Shown here piece after piece: positions 9,037 to 16,456 of a DNA stretch of 64,000 bases. The notes beneath the pieces were generated by a model, which searched no databases, was not told the origin of the DNA, and saw only the letters and a program-made list of their open reading frames with translations. The first letter of the stretch is position 1. Each line of letters opens with the position of its first letter. The DNA is from Mycolicibacterium goodii (GTDB lineage: Bacteria > Actinomycetota > Actinomycetes > Mycobacteriales > Mycobacteriaceae): NCBI RefSeq assembly GCF_001187505.1, contig NZ_CP012150.1, positions 5,800,048 through 5,864,047 of the forward strand. Direction: 5' to 3'. Position numbers and translations under genes: made by a program.

Positions 9037-9057
9037 CCCGAGAGGCAGGGGCATACA

Positions 9058-10311
9058 GTGGCCGAGCTTTCGCAGGTCCTCAAACAGGCAACAGGTGTGA
9101 TCGCCGCACGCGGCGAGGGTGTCCTGCTCTACGACGAACAGGACCGCAGATACCTCGACTTCACCGCGGGCATCGGCGTGACCAGCACCGGCCACTGCCA
9201 CCCCCGGGTCGTCGAGGCCGCACAGCACCAGGTGGCGACGCTGATCCACGGGCAGTACACCACCGTCATGCACCGGCCGCTGCACACGCTGGTGGAGCGG
9301 CTCGGTGAGGTGTTGCCGGCCGGACTGGACCGGATGTTCTTCGCCAACTCCGGCAGCGAGGCCATCGAGGCCGCACTGCGGCTCAGCAGGCAGGCGACCG
9401 GCCGGCCCAACATCATCGTCTTCCACGGCGGCTTCCACGGCCGGACGGTGGCCGCGGCGTCGATGACCACCTCCGGTACCAAATTCCGGTCCGGGTACAG
9501 CCCCCTGATGGCCGGCGTGCACATCGCGCCGTTCCCCGATCCCACCCATTTCGGCTGGCCCGTCGAACAGGCCACCGATTTCGCGCTCTCCCAACTCGAT
9601 TACGTGCTGCAGACGGTGAGCGCACCGGCCGACACCGCCGCGTTCCTCGTCGAACCGGTGCTCGGCGAGGGCGGCTATGTGCCCGGGAACGAGCGCTTTC
9701 TGGCCGGACTGCGTGAGCGCGCCGACGCGCACGGCATCCTGCTGGTGATCGACGAAGTGCAGACCGGCTTCGGGCGTACCGGAAAGTTCTGGGGCGGCGA
9801 TCATTTCGATGCCAAGCCGGACATCCTGGTGACGGCCAAGGGCCTGGCGTCGGGCTTCCCGCTGTCCGGGATCGCCGCGTCGTCGGCATTGATGGCCAAG
9901 GCGTGGCCGGGTTCGCAGGGCGGCACCTACGGGGCGAACGCGGTGGCGTGCGCGGCCGCGCTCGCCACGCTCGACGTGATCCGCGACGAGAACCTCGTCG
10001 CCAACGCCGCCGAACGCGGCGCACAACTCAAGCAGGCCCTGCAGACGGTGGCCGACAAGCACGAACAGATCACCGATGTCCGCGGGCTCGGGCTGATGAT
10101 CGGCAACGAATTCCGCGACGGCGACGGCAAACCCGACGGCGCGACCGCCGCCGCGGTGCAGCAGGAGGCGGCCAGGCGGGGATTGCTGCTGCTGACGTGC
10201 GGGGCGTGGGGGCAGGTGGTGCGCTTCATCCCGGCGCTCGTCGTCTCCGCCGATCAGGTGGAGGAGGCCGCGGGTATCTGGGCCGACGCCGTGACCGCCG
10301 TCGTGTCCTGA
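9058..10311 (+). CDS. Class III PLP aminotransferase (GabT/DoeD-like)
   Basis: 417 residues of the class III omega-aminotransferase family. Motifs are NSGSEAIEAALRLSRQATG, the FHGGFHGRT cofactor loop, VIDEVQTGFGRTGKFW, and the Schiff-base lysine in TAKGLASGFP (Lys261). The start is set at GTG 9058 behind GAGAGGCAGGGG; an upstream in-frame TTG at 9019 falls inside the operator and is rejected. It is divergent from the semialdehyde dehydrogenase, the classic pair in which the transaminase makes a semialdehyde and the dehydrogenase oxidises it. The amine donor may be GABA, 2,4-diaminobutyrate or a related omega-amino acid. A strong hairpin follows the stop. Confidence 0.93.
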   Translation: MAELSQVLKQATGVIAARGEGVLLYDEQDRRYLDFTAGIGVTSTGHCHPRVVEAAQHQVATLIHGQYTTVMHRPLHTLVERLGEVLPAGLDRMFFANSGSEAIEAALRLSRQATGRPNIIVFHGGFHGRTVAAASMTTSGTKFRSGYSPLMAGVHIAPFPDPTHFGWPVEQATDFALSQLDYVLQTVSAPADTAAFLVEPVLGEGGYVPGNERFLAGLRERADAHGILLVIDEVQTGFGRTGKFWGGDHFDAKPDILVTAKGLASGFPLSGIAASSALMAKAWPGSQGGTYGANAVACAAALATLDVIRDENLVANAAERGAQLKQALQTVADKHEQITDVRGLGLMIGNEFRDGDGKPDGATAAAVQQEAARRGLLLLTCGAWGQVVRFIPALVVSADQVEEAAGIWADAVTAVVS

Positions 10312-10323
10312 GAATCTCCGAAT

Positions 10324-10360
10324 ACGGTGGCCCTCGGCATCTTTCGCCGAGGGCCACCGT
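10324..10360. terminator. Bidirectional hairpin terminator
   Basis: A perfect 15-bp stem (ACGGTGGCCCTCGGC paired with GCCGAGGGCCACCGT) around a 7-base loop, followed on the plus strand by TTATCTTTCC. It separates the convergent aminotransferase (ends 10311) and transporter (ends 10376) and can serve both. Confidence 0.88.
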
Positions 10361-10375
10361 TTATCTTTCCGATTC

Positions 10376-11758
10376 TCAGCCGGCCGCCGCCGGACGCGCG
10401 TGATAGGACAATGCCCTCGGCGCCGACGCCGTGCCGGGGACCGCCGTGCCGTTGATCGGGCACCGGCTCGTCTCGGGAACCGAGATCAGGGCGATCGCGC
10501 CGACCACGCAGGCCGCCATCATGTAGTAGGCGGGAATCAGCCCGTCCCCTGTTCTGCCGATGAGCCATTCGTTGACCGCCGGCGCGGTTCCGCCGAACAG
10601 CGACGTGGAGACGTTGTATGCGATCGCGAACCCGGCGTAGCGCACATGGGTGGGGAACATCGCCGGGAAGGTGGCCGAAATCGTCGCCAGCTGTGGCACA
10701 TAGAGCAGACCCAGCACGGCGAAGCCGATCACCGCGCCCACCATGCCGGTGCCCATCAGCATGAACATCGGCAGGCCCGCGACGAATAGGCCGGCGAGCG
10801 AGAACCACCACAACGGTTTGCGTCCGACGCGATCGGAGAGCCGGCCCGCGAACGGCAGGAACACCATCATGGTCAGCATGCCGATGATGGGGACCACCAG
10901 CGACGAGTCCGTCGACAGGCCGATCTCCTTCTCCAGGTAGGTCGGCATGTAGCTGAGCAGCGTGTAGTTGACGACGTTGAGCGCGACCACCAGGCCGGCC
11001 AACCGCAGGATCGGCCGCCAGTATTCGACCATCAGGTCACGGAACGCGCCGGTGGCCTGTTCCTCCGTCTCGCCCTTCTCGGCCAACTCCCGGAACACCG
11101 GCGTGTCCTCCAGGCGGGTGCGCAGGTAGATGCCGACCAGACCGAGCGGGGCGGCGACCAGGAACGGCAGGCGCCAACCCCACGCCTGCATGTCGTTCTC
11201 GCCGAGCACCAACGAGCATCCGAGCATGAGCAGGGCGCCCAGCGAGAAGCCCGCGAGTGTGCCGAATTCCAGGAAGCTGCCGAGGAATCCGCGCTTACGG
11301 GTGGGTGCGTACTCCGCCATGAAGGTGGCCGCGCCGCCGTATTCGCCGCCGGTCGAGAAGCCCTGGATCATCCTCAGCACCACGAGCGTGATCGGTGCCC
11401 ACAGTCCGATCGAGGCGTAGGACGGGACCAGCCCGACACACAGGGTCGCGCCTGCCATCATCAAAATCGTGATCGCAAGAACCCGCTTGCGGCCGAGGCG
11501 ATCACCGAGCGGGCCCCACACGAATCCGCCGAGCGGCCGGACCAGGAACGACACCGCGAATGTCATGAGGGCGAGCAGCGTCGCGGTCCCCGTGTCGCCA
11601 GGGAAGATCGCGGCCGAGATATAGGTGACGCCATAGGCGTAGATGCCGTAATCGAACCACTCGGTGGCGTTGCCGATCGCCGATGCAGCCACGGCCTTGC
11701 GGACGACTGCTTTGGGCTGATCGCCAACGGCGGGTGGTGAGGTGTGTTCGGAGCCCAC
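10376..11758 (-). CDS. MFS metabolite:H+ symporter (MHS family, ProP/KgtP/ShiA type)
   Basis: 460 residues with about 12 hydrophobic helices. The N-terminal signature SAIGNATEWFDYGIYAY is diagnostic of the MHS family, which imports osmolytes (ProP), 2-oxoglutarate, citrate and shikimate. A second signature is GDRLGRKRVLAITI. The GTG start at 11758 follows GAGGAGG. The gene closes the catabolic island and is the obvious uptake system for its substrate; ProP-like MHS carriers are known ectoine importers, which fits the ectoine reading of the cluster. An inverted repeat at 11843–11862 lies upstream. Confidence 0.92.
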   Translation of the reverse strand: MGSEHTSPPAVGDQPKAVVRKAVAASAIGNATEWFDYGIYAYGVTYISAAIFPGDTGTATLLALMTFAVSFLVRPLGGFVWGPLGDRLGRKRVLAITILMMAGATLCVGLVPSYASIGLWAPITLVVLRMIQGFSTGGEYGGAATFMAEYAPTRKRGFLGSFLEFGTLAGFSLGALLMLGCSLVLGENDMQAWGWRLPFLVAAPLGLVGIYLRTRLEDTPVFRELAEKGETEEQATGAFRDLMVEYWRPILRLAGLVVALNVVNYTLLSYMPTYLEKEIGLSTDSSLVVPIIGMLTMMVFLPFAGRLSDRVGRKPLWWFSLAGLFVAGLPMFMLMGTGMVGAVIGFAVLGLLYVPQLATISATFPAMFPTHVRYAGFAIAYNVSTSLFGGTAPAVNEWLIGRTGDGLIPAYYMMAACVVGAIALISVPETSRCPINGTAVPGTASAPRALSYHARPAAAG

Positions 11759-11842
11759 GGGCCCTCCTCGTCATCCATCGACACTGAATCCGATTGACCG
11801 ATCGGGCCACGATGAGACCAACCGACTATGTCGTAGTTTTGT

Positions 11843-11862
11843 TGACAATCTGAAGATTGTCA
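11843..11862. promoter_or_regulatory. Inverted repeat in the transporter/marR intergenic region
   Basis: TGACAATCTGAAGATTGTCA has perfect 9-bp arms around a 2-base spacer. It shares the GACAATCT element with the two 19-bp GntR-type sites, but the half-sites face the opposite way. It lies 85 bases upstream of the transporter start and 160 bases upstream of the MarR gene, so either the GntR or the MarR regulator could bind it. The rest of the 264-base gap shows nothing else clear. Confidence 0.55.
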
Positions 11863-12022
11863 CGGTTCCGCAGGATCGGCAAGACGACGGCAACATCCGC
11901 GCCCGTTCCCGCCCCGCGTCGCGGGCAGTGCCGACCGATGGCGCTTTTTCGGCGGGTCAGCAGATCGTTTTCGCCGCGTTGTCCGTTGATACGCTGAGAC
12001 GGCTATTCGGAGGGAGTGCCCG

Positions 12023-12454
12023 GTGGACGCCGACCAGCGACGCGCAGCGGAGCTCGCCGATGCGTTCGGTCGCGCGGCCAAATGCGTCGTGCGAACCTTC
12101 GACGAGCAACTCGGCGAACACGGCGTCTCGACCCCGCGATCCAAACTGCTCGCCGAGGTGCAGCGCTTGCAACCGGTCCGGCTGGCGGATCTCGCACGCG
12201 CCGTGGGCGTCACGCAGGGAACAGCCTCCAGCCTCGTCGAGGCCCTGGTGCGAGAGGGCCTTGTCGCGCGGGCCGCCGACCCCGACGATCGCCGCGCGAT
12301 CCGACTGACCACCACCGAACAGGGCCGCGCCCAGGCCAAACGCTGGCTGGCCGATTACGCCGCGGCGGCCCACGGCATGTTCGGGACCCTGACCGTCGAC
12401 GAGCAGAAAAATCTCACCCGGCTGCTGACCAAAATCGCCGACAGCCTCACCTGA
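12023..12454 (+). CDS. MarR-family transcriptional regulator
   Basis: 143 residues with a winged-helix domain at about residues 30–100. The recognition helix region LADLARAVGVTQGTASSLVE and the wing DPDDRRAIRLTTT with its conserved DxR are typical. The GTG at 12023 has a GGAGGGAG ribosome site. It precedes an aldo/keto reductase gene by 116 bases, with a separate strong promoter between them, the usual layout of a MarR repressor and its target oxidoreductase. The inducing ligand is unknown. Confidence 0.92.
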   Translation: MDADQRRAAELADAFGRAAKCVVRTFDEQLGEHGVSTPRSKLLAEVQRLQPVRLADLARAVGVTQGTASSLVEALVREGLVARAADPDDRRAIRLTTTEQGRAQAKRWLADYAAAAHGMFGTLTVDEQKNLTRLLTKIADSLT

Positions 12455-12506
12455 CCATCCGGGGCGATCCGGCTTTCAGATCCGGCACCTCGGTCGGGAA
12501 CATCCG

Positions 12507-12550
12507 TTGACATCCCGTCGTTGGATCCATACTGTTCGAGACAATATAGT
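12507..12550 (+). promoter_or_regulatory. SigA-type promoter with possible MarR site, upstream of the aldo/keto reductase
   Basis: TTGACA at 12507–12512 and TACTGT at 12530–12535 are separated by exactly 17 bases. Immediately downstream, around the expected start of transcription, lies GACAATATAGT, an imperfect palindrome sharing the GACAAT element with 11843–11862. This placement would suit a MarR repressor. Confidence 0.7.
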
Positions 12551-12570
12551 TTGATGCCAAAGGAGTTGTG

Positions 12571-13428
12571 ATGACCGCATCGCTGACCTTCCCCCTCGGA
12601 TCGTTCAACGTCCATCGCGTCGGCTTCGGCGCCATGCAACTGCCCGGCCCGGGAGTGTTCGGACCACCGCGCGATCACGATCAGGCGATCGCCGTGCTGC
12701 GGCGGGCGATCGAACTCGGTGTGGACCACATCGACACCGCACAGATCTACGGCCCCGACGTCGCCAACGAACTGATCCACGAGGCCCTGCACCCCTATCC
12801 CGAGAACCTCGCGCTGGTGAGCAAGGTCGGCGGCGCGCGCGACGATCAGGGCAACTGGCTGCCCGCCCAGGAACCCGATCAGCTGCGCCATGACATCGAA
12901 ATCAACCTGCGCACACTGAAAGTGGACCATTTGGCCGCGGTGAACCTGCGGCTGTTCGACCAACCCGACGGCGACCCGGTCAACCGTGACCTGTTCGAGC
13001 GGCAGCTCGACACCATGATCGCCGCGCGTGACGAGGGACTGATCGGCGGCATCGGGCTGAGCAACATCGTCCGCGAACATCTGGAGATCGCGCTGCAACG
13101 CACCGACATCGTGTGCGTACAGAACGCCTACAACATCGCCGAGCGCACCTCACAACCCGTGCTCGACCTGTGCGCCGAACGCGGTATCGCGTTCGTGCCG
13201 TTCTTCCCGCTGGGATCGGCCTTCGCGGCCGACAACCCGGTGCTCGGCAACCCGACGGTCAAGAAGCTGGCGGCCGAACTCGGTTATACGCCCGCGCAGA
13301 TCGCGCTCGCGGCGACCTTGAGCCTGGCGCCCAACATCCTGCTGATCCCCGGCACGTCCTCGGTCGCGCATCTCGAGGAGAACATGGCCGTCGCCGACAT
13401 CGAACTGCCCTCCGACGTCACGTTCTGA
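12571..13428 (+). CDS. Aldo/keto reductase
   Basis: 285 residues of the AKR TIM-barrel family, reducing carbonyls with NADPH. The catalytic Asp and Tyr are in HIDTAQIYGP and the Lys in LVSKVGGARD. The His of the tetrad, normally in a DLYQLH-like strand, is replaced: the segment reads HLAAVNLRLF. Cofactor-binding segments GIGLSNI and a C-terminal IPGTSSVAHLEENM are intact. The ATG at 12571 is chosen over the GTG at 12568 because it gives proper spacing from AAAGGAG. It is probably under the adjacent MarR regulator. Physiological substrate not identifiable. Confidence 0.93.
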   Translation: MTASLTFPLGSFNVHRVGFGAMQLPGPGVFGPPRDHDQAIAVLRRAIELGVDHIDTAQIYGPDVANELIHEALHPYPENLALVSKVGGARDDQGNWLPAQEPDQLRHDIEINLRTLKVDHLAAVNLRLFDQPDGDPVNRDLFERQLDTMIAARDEGLIGGIGLSNIVREHLEIALQRTDIVCVQNAYNIAERTSQPVLDLCAERGIAFVPFFPLGSAFAADNPVLGNPTVKKLAAELGYTPAQIALAATLSLAPNILLIPGTSSVAHLEENMAVADIELPSDVTF

Positions 13429-13437
13429 AAGTGCTGA

Positions 13438-13476
13438 CCCGCGGCCGGCCCGGATGTTCGCCGGGCCGGCCGCGGG
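13438..13476. terminator. Long GC hairpin between convergent genes
   Basis: A perfect 16-bp stem, CCCGCGGCCGGCCCGG with its complement, around the loop ATGTTCG. It sits between the convergent aldo/keto reductase and cutinase genes. There is no T-tract, as is common for mycobacterial terminators. Confidence 0.75.
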
Positions 13477-13489
13477 AAACGGTGGGCGG

Positions 13490-14260
13490 TCAGGAGTGGG
13501 TAGTGGTCGCCGACACCACCTGGGCGGGTGTGGCCGACGGCGTGGCACCGAGGTGGTTGACCACGAATTGCGCTGCCTGATCGGCCATTCCGTTGTTCTT
13601 GTAGGCGCTGTGGGCGGCCCGGTCCAGCCCACCCGGATAGCACACCGGATCGCCCTGGTCGCACAGCTGCAGAGTCTTCGCGGCATACGCCGGGCCGATG
13701 GCCAGCGGCGGCGCCGAGTGGTCGACCAGGCCGAGGAAGAACGGGGACGGCGTACCGAACAGCACCACCGCCGCCACGTGCGAGGCGATCGCCGGCGGCA
13801 TCGGTCCGGAGATTCCCGCCGGCAGTTGGTAACCCGCGGGCACGGCGTCGGTGACGGTGTAGCCGGCCACGGCGGCGCCCTGGGAATACCCGCCGAGCAC
13901 GATCTGAGTGTTCGGGCAGCTTGCAGCGACCGCCTGCACCTCTCGGGCGGCGTCGGACACGCCCTGCGCGGCGTCGGCGAAATCCAGAGACGCCGGGTAG
14001 TTCACCGCGTACACCCCGATGTTCTTGCCGGGCAGTTGTGCGCCCAGCGCGTTGACGAACGCCTGGCCGGTGTCCCCCACCCCGGGCGCCTCGAACGTGC
14101 CGCGCGCGAAGACCACCTCGACATCCGCGCACGGTGTCGACGGAGCGGCCGACGCGGTGCCCGCGGCCTGCAGGCCCACCACGCCGAGCGCCGCGAGCGT
14201 CACCCCCACGAAGGCGGCGCGCAGAATCGACGGGCGGGTGGTGGCGTGGTCGTTGTTCAT
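13490..14260 (-). CDS. Secreted cutinase-family serine esterase
   Basis: 256 residues. A signal peptide (TTRPSILRAAFVGVTLAALG…, cleavage near AAGTASA-APST) leads into a cutinase alpha/beta-hydrolase domain. The nucleophile is in GGYSQGAAV, the Asp in CDQGDPVCYPGG and the His in AHSAYKNNG. Four cysteines positioned as in cutinases suggest two disulfides. Mycobacterial members hydrolyse lipid esters or polyesters outside the cell. The ATG at 14260 has a GAGGATG ribosome site. It stands alone between two hairpin/intergenic regions. The C-terminal residues are a short Thr/Ser-rich tail. Confidence 0.93.
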   Translation of the reverse strand: MNNDHATTRPSILRAAFVGVTLAALGVVGLQAAGTASAAPSTPCADVEVVFARGTFEAPGVGDTGQAFVNALGAQLPGKNIGVYAVNYPASLDFADAAQGVSDAAREVQAVAASCPNTQIVLGGYSQGAAVAGYTVTDAVPAGYQLPAGISGPMPPAIASHVAAVVLFGTPSPFFLGLVDHSAPPLAIGPAYAAKTLQLCDQGDPVCYPGGLDRAAHSAYKNNGMADQAAQFVVNHLGATPSATPAQVVSATTTHS

Positions 14261-14380
14261 GGCGCATCCTCACTGGTCAAGGCTCATTCGGTTGACATAA
14301 GCCTTTCGAGAAACCGCAGGTGCGCACATCGCCGCAGACCCCCAACCTGTGAGGGTGCTGTCACTACCGCCGCATACCGG

Positions 14381-15784
14381 CTAGCGGTAAGGCTCCACGC
14401 GCACAGGCCGCTGCACGGTCTCCAGGTCCAGCCCCGTGCTGCGCGGGCCGAGCACGGCCACGTCGACACACAGCAGCACGATCAGCACCGCGGACCCGGC
14501 GAACACCGCCACCGGCCCGAACGCCGTGAGAAGCGGAACGGCGATCAAGGGCAACACGGCCGAGGCCGCACGCGACAGGGAGTAGGCGGCGCCGCTGGCC
14601 GTGCTGCGGATCGCCGTCGGGAAGATCTCGGCCTGGTAGATGTGGAAGGCGTTGCAGAACACATTGGACACCGCGGTGAGCAGGAACCCCGCGGCCACGA
14701 TCAGCGCGACACTCGACGCCGCGGCGAACACCACGCCGCAGACCGCGATCGCCGACGCCGAGGTGATGATCAGGTGTTTGCGCTCGAAGCGTTCCACCAG
14801 GGGCACCGACACCACAGACCCGAGCGGATAGCCCGCGAAGCTCAGCGCAGAATAGGCCAGCGACTCGGTGACATGAAAACCTTTGTGTACCAGCACGAGC
14901 GGAGCCAGCGTGCCGAACCCGAAATATGCGACGGTCTGCAGGACCTGGAAGATGACCAGCATGACGCTACGGGACCGGTAGTCGCGGAACGCGATTCGCA
15001 GAACGTCGGTGACGCGCCGCACCTCATCGGCTGTGCGCTGCGGCTCACGCGAGTCGATCGGGCCGACGGCCCGGGACCCTGATGAGCCCACCGCCTCGAT
15101 GATCGATTCGACCACCGCGCGGGCCTCGGCATGGCGACCACGGATCTCCAGCCATCGCGGTGACTCCGGGAGCATCGGGCGGACCGCGAGCACGAACACC
15201 GCGGCGAGGCCGCCGAGGATGAGCAACCAGCGCCACCCGTCGATGCCGAGGATCTCGTGGTGGGTGACGAACCGGCCGCCGAGCAGCGCCGCGATCGGCA
15301 CGCCGAAGAATCCGATGGTGTAGGCCCACGCCGTCATGCGGCCACGTGCCTGTGCCGGCAGCATCTCTGCCAGATAGGAGTCGACGAGAACCAATTCGGC
15401 CCCCAGACCGATGCCGGACAAGAACCGCAGGACCACGAAGCTCTCAGGGTCGGGTGCGAACGCCGATGCCAGGGAGAACACCGCGTACAGCACCATGTTG
15501 AGAATGAAGATCCGGCGCCGTCCGAAGCGGTCGGCCGCGACCGACAGGACGTTGGCACCGACGAACATCCCGGCGAACCCCGCCGCGATGACCATCGCCT
15601 TCCCCAGATCCGACAGCCCGTACTGAGCCGCCAGCACCGGTGCGAGAACCCCGCCGAGGAACACCTCGTACAGGTCGAAGAACGTGCCGATGCCGACCAG
15701 GCACACCAGTCTCCGGTGCCACCTGGTGACGGGTAGCCGATCCAGTGCCTCGCTTGCGAGGCTCAGCGGTTGTGCTGTCGCCAC
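14381..15784 (-). CDS. MFS transporter (sugar/aromatic-acid/niacin porter type)
   Basis: 467 residues, about 12 transmembrane helices. The segments ADRFGRRRIFILNMVLYA and RFLSGIGLGAELVLVDSYLAEMLP are the MFS helix 2–3 and helix 4–5 signatures, and a charged cytoplasmic loop lies mid-protein. The pattern resembles porters for aromatic acids and niacin (NiaP-like), though the cargo cannot be fixed. The GTG at 15784 follows AGAGGAG; upstream extension of the frame lacks a plausible start and runs into the Lrp gene. The Lrp-type regulator 82 bases upstream on the same strand probably controls it. Confidence 0.9.
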   Translation of the reverse strand: MATAQPLSLASEALDRLPVTRWHRRLVCLVGIGTFFDLYEVFLGGVLAPVLAAQYGLSDLGKAMVIAAGFAGMFVGANVLSVAADRFGRRRIFILNMVLYAVFSLASAFAPDPESFVVLRFLSGIGLGAELVLVDSYLAEMLPAQARGRMTAWAYTIGFFGVPIAALLGGRFVTHHEILGIDGWRWLLILGGLAAVFVLAVRPMLPESPRWLEIRGRHAEARAVVESIIEAVGSSGSRAVGPIDSREPQRTADEVRRVTDVLRIAFRDYRSRSVMLVIFQVLQTVAYFGFGTLAPLVLVHKGFHVTESLAYSALSFAGYPLGSVVSVPLVERFERKHLIITSASAIAVCGVVFAAASSVALIVAAGFLLTAVSNVFCNAFHIYQAEIFPTAIRSTASGAAYSLSRAASAVLPLIAVPLLTAFGPVAVFAGSAVLIVLLCVDVAVLGPRSTGLDLETVQRPVRVEPYR

Positions 15785-15866
15785 GACGTCTCCTCTGCCC
15801 GTGTCGCGGGGCGTGCCCCCCAGGGACTGGAAACGACGCGTGCCGGCGAAGCTTTCGGAGCGCGGG

Positions 15867-16349
15867 TCAGCGCCCGTCCAGCAGCGGGCCGACGCGGTAG
15901 TCCACCAGCGGGCGCATAACCAGGCTCGTGGTGGTCTTCTCGACGCCGTCGATGTCCAGGATCCGCCCGGCGACCCGGTAGAGATCATCGGTGTCGCGGG
16001 CGACGATGTGCACCAACAGGTCGGTGACCCCGCTCAACCCGTGCACTTCGAGAACCTCGGGCACGTCGGCGAGCGCCGCGGCGATGGCGGCCAGTTTGCG
16101 CTGGGTGACCACGACCATGATGTAGCCGGTCAACGGAAAGCCGAGGGCAGCCGGGTCGATGCGCCGCTCGAACGAGCGCAGGACGCCTTCGGTTTCGAGT
16201 TTGGCCAACCGGGCGTGCACGGTGTTGCGCGCCAGGCCGGTGGCGTCGGCGAGACCGACCACGGTCGCGCGCGGATCGGCCGAAAGGGCACGCAGGATCC
16301 GTGCGTCGATCTCGTCGATGCGGGCCTGCTGTTTGCGCATAACGCTCAC
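15867..16349 (-). CDS. Lrp/AsnC-family regulator
   Basis: 160 residues: an N-terminal helix-turn-helix (RILRALSADPRATVVGLADATGLARNTVHARLAKLE region) and a C-terminal RAM/AsnC ligand-binding domain (GYIMVVVTQRKLAAIAAAL…VHGLSGVTDLLVHIVARDTDDLYRV region). Such proteins sense amino acids. GTG at 16349 is used; ATG at 16340 is a nearby alternative. It lies upstream of the MFS gene on the same strand and divergent from the adenylation–acyltransferase fusion gene, so it could control either. Confidence 0.92.
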   Translation of the reverse strand: MSVMRKQQARIDEIDARILRALSADPRATVVGLADATGLARNTVHARLAKLETEGVLRSFERRIDPAALGFPLTGYIMVVVTQRKLAAIAAALADVPEVLEVHGLSGVTDLLVHIVARDTDDLYRVAGRILDIDGVEKTTTSLVMRPLVDYRVGPLLDGR

Positions 16350-16456
16350 TTTCTCGGATCGGGTTGCGCACTGATGACAGATTGTGCCCGCCCGACCGAC
16401 ACATTGTTACCGGTATGGTCTAGGCACCGTACGCCGGCGAAAGGATCCCCGAACTG

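Noticed and set aside
9019..9057. TTG 9019 as the start of the class III aminotransferase
   Set aside because: It overlaps the second operator copy; GTG 9058 has a good ribosome site.
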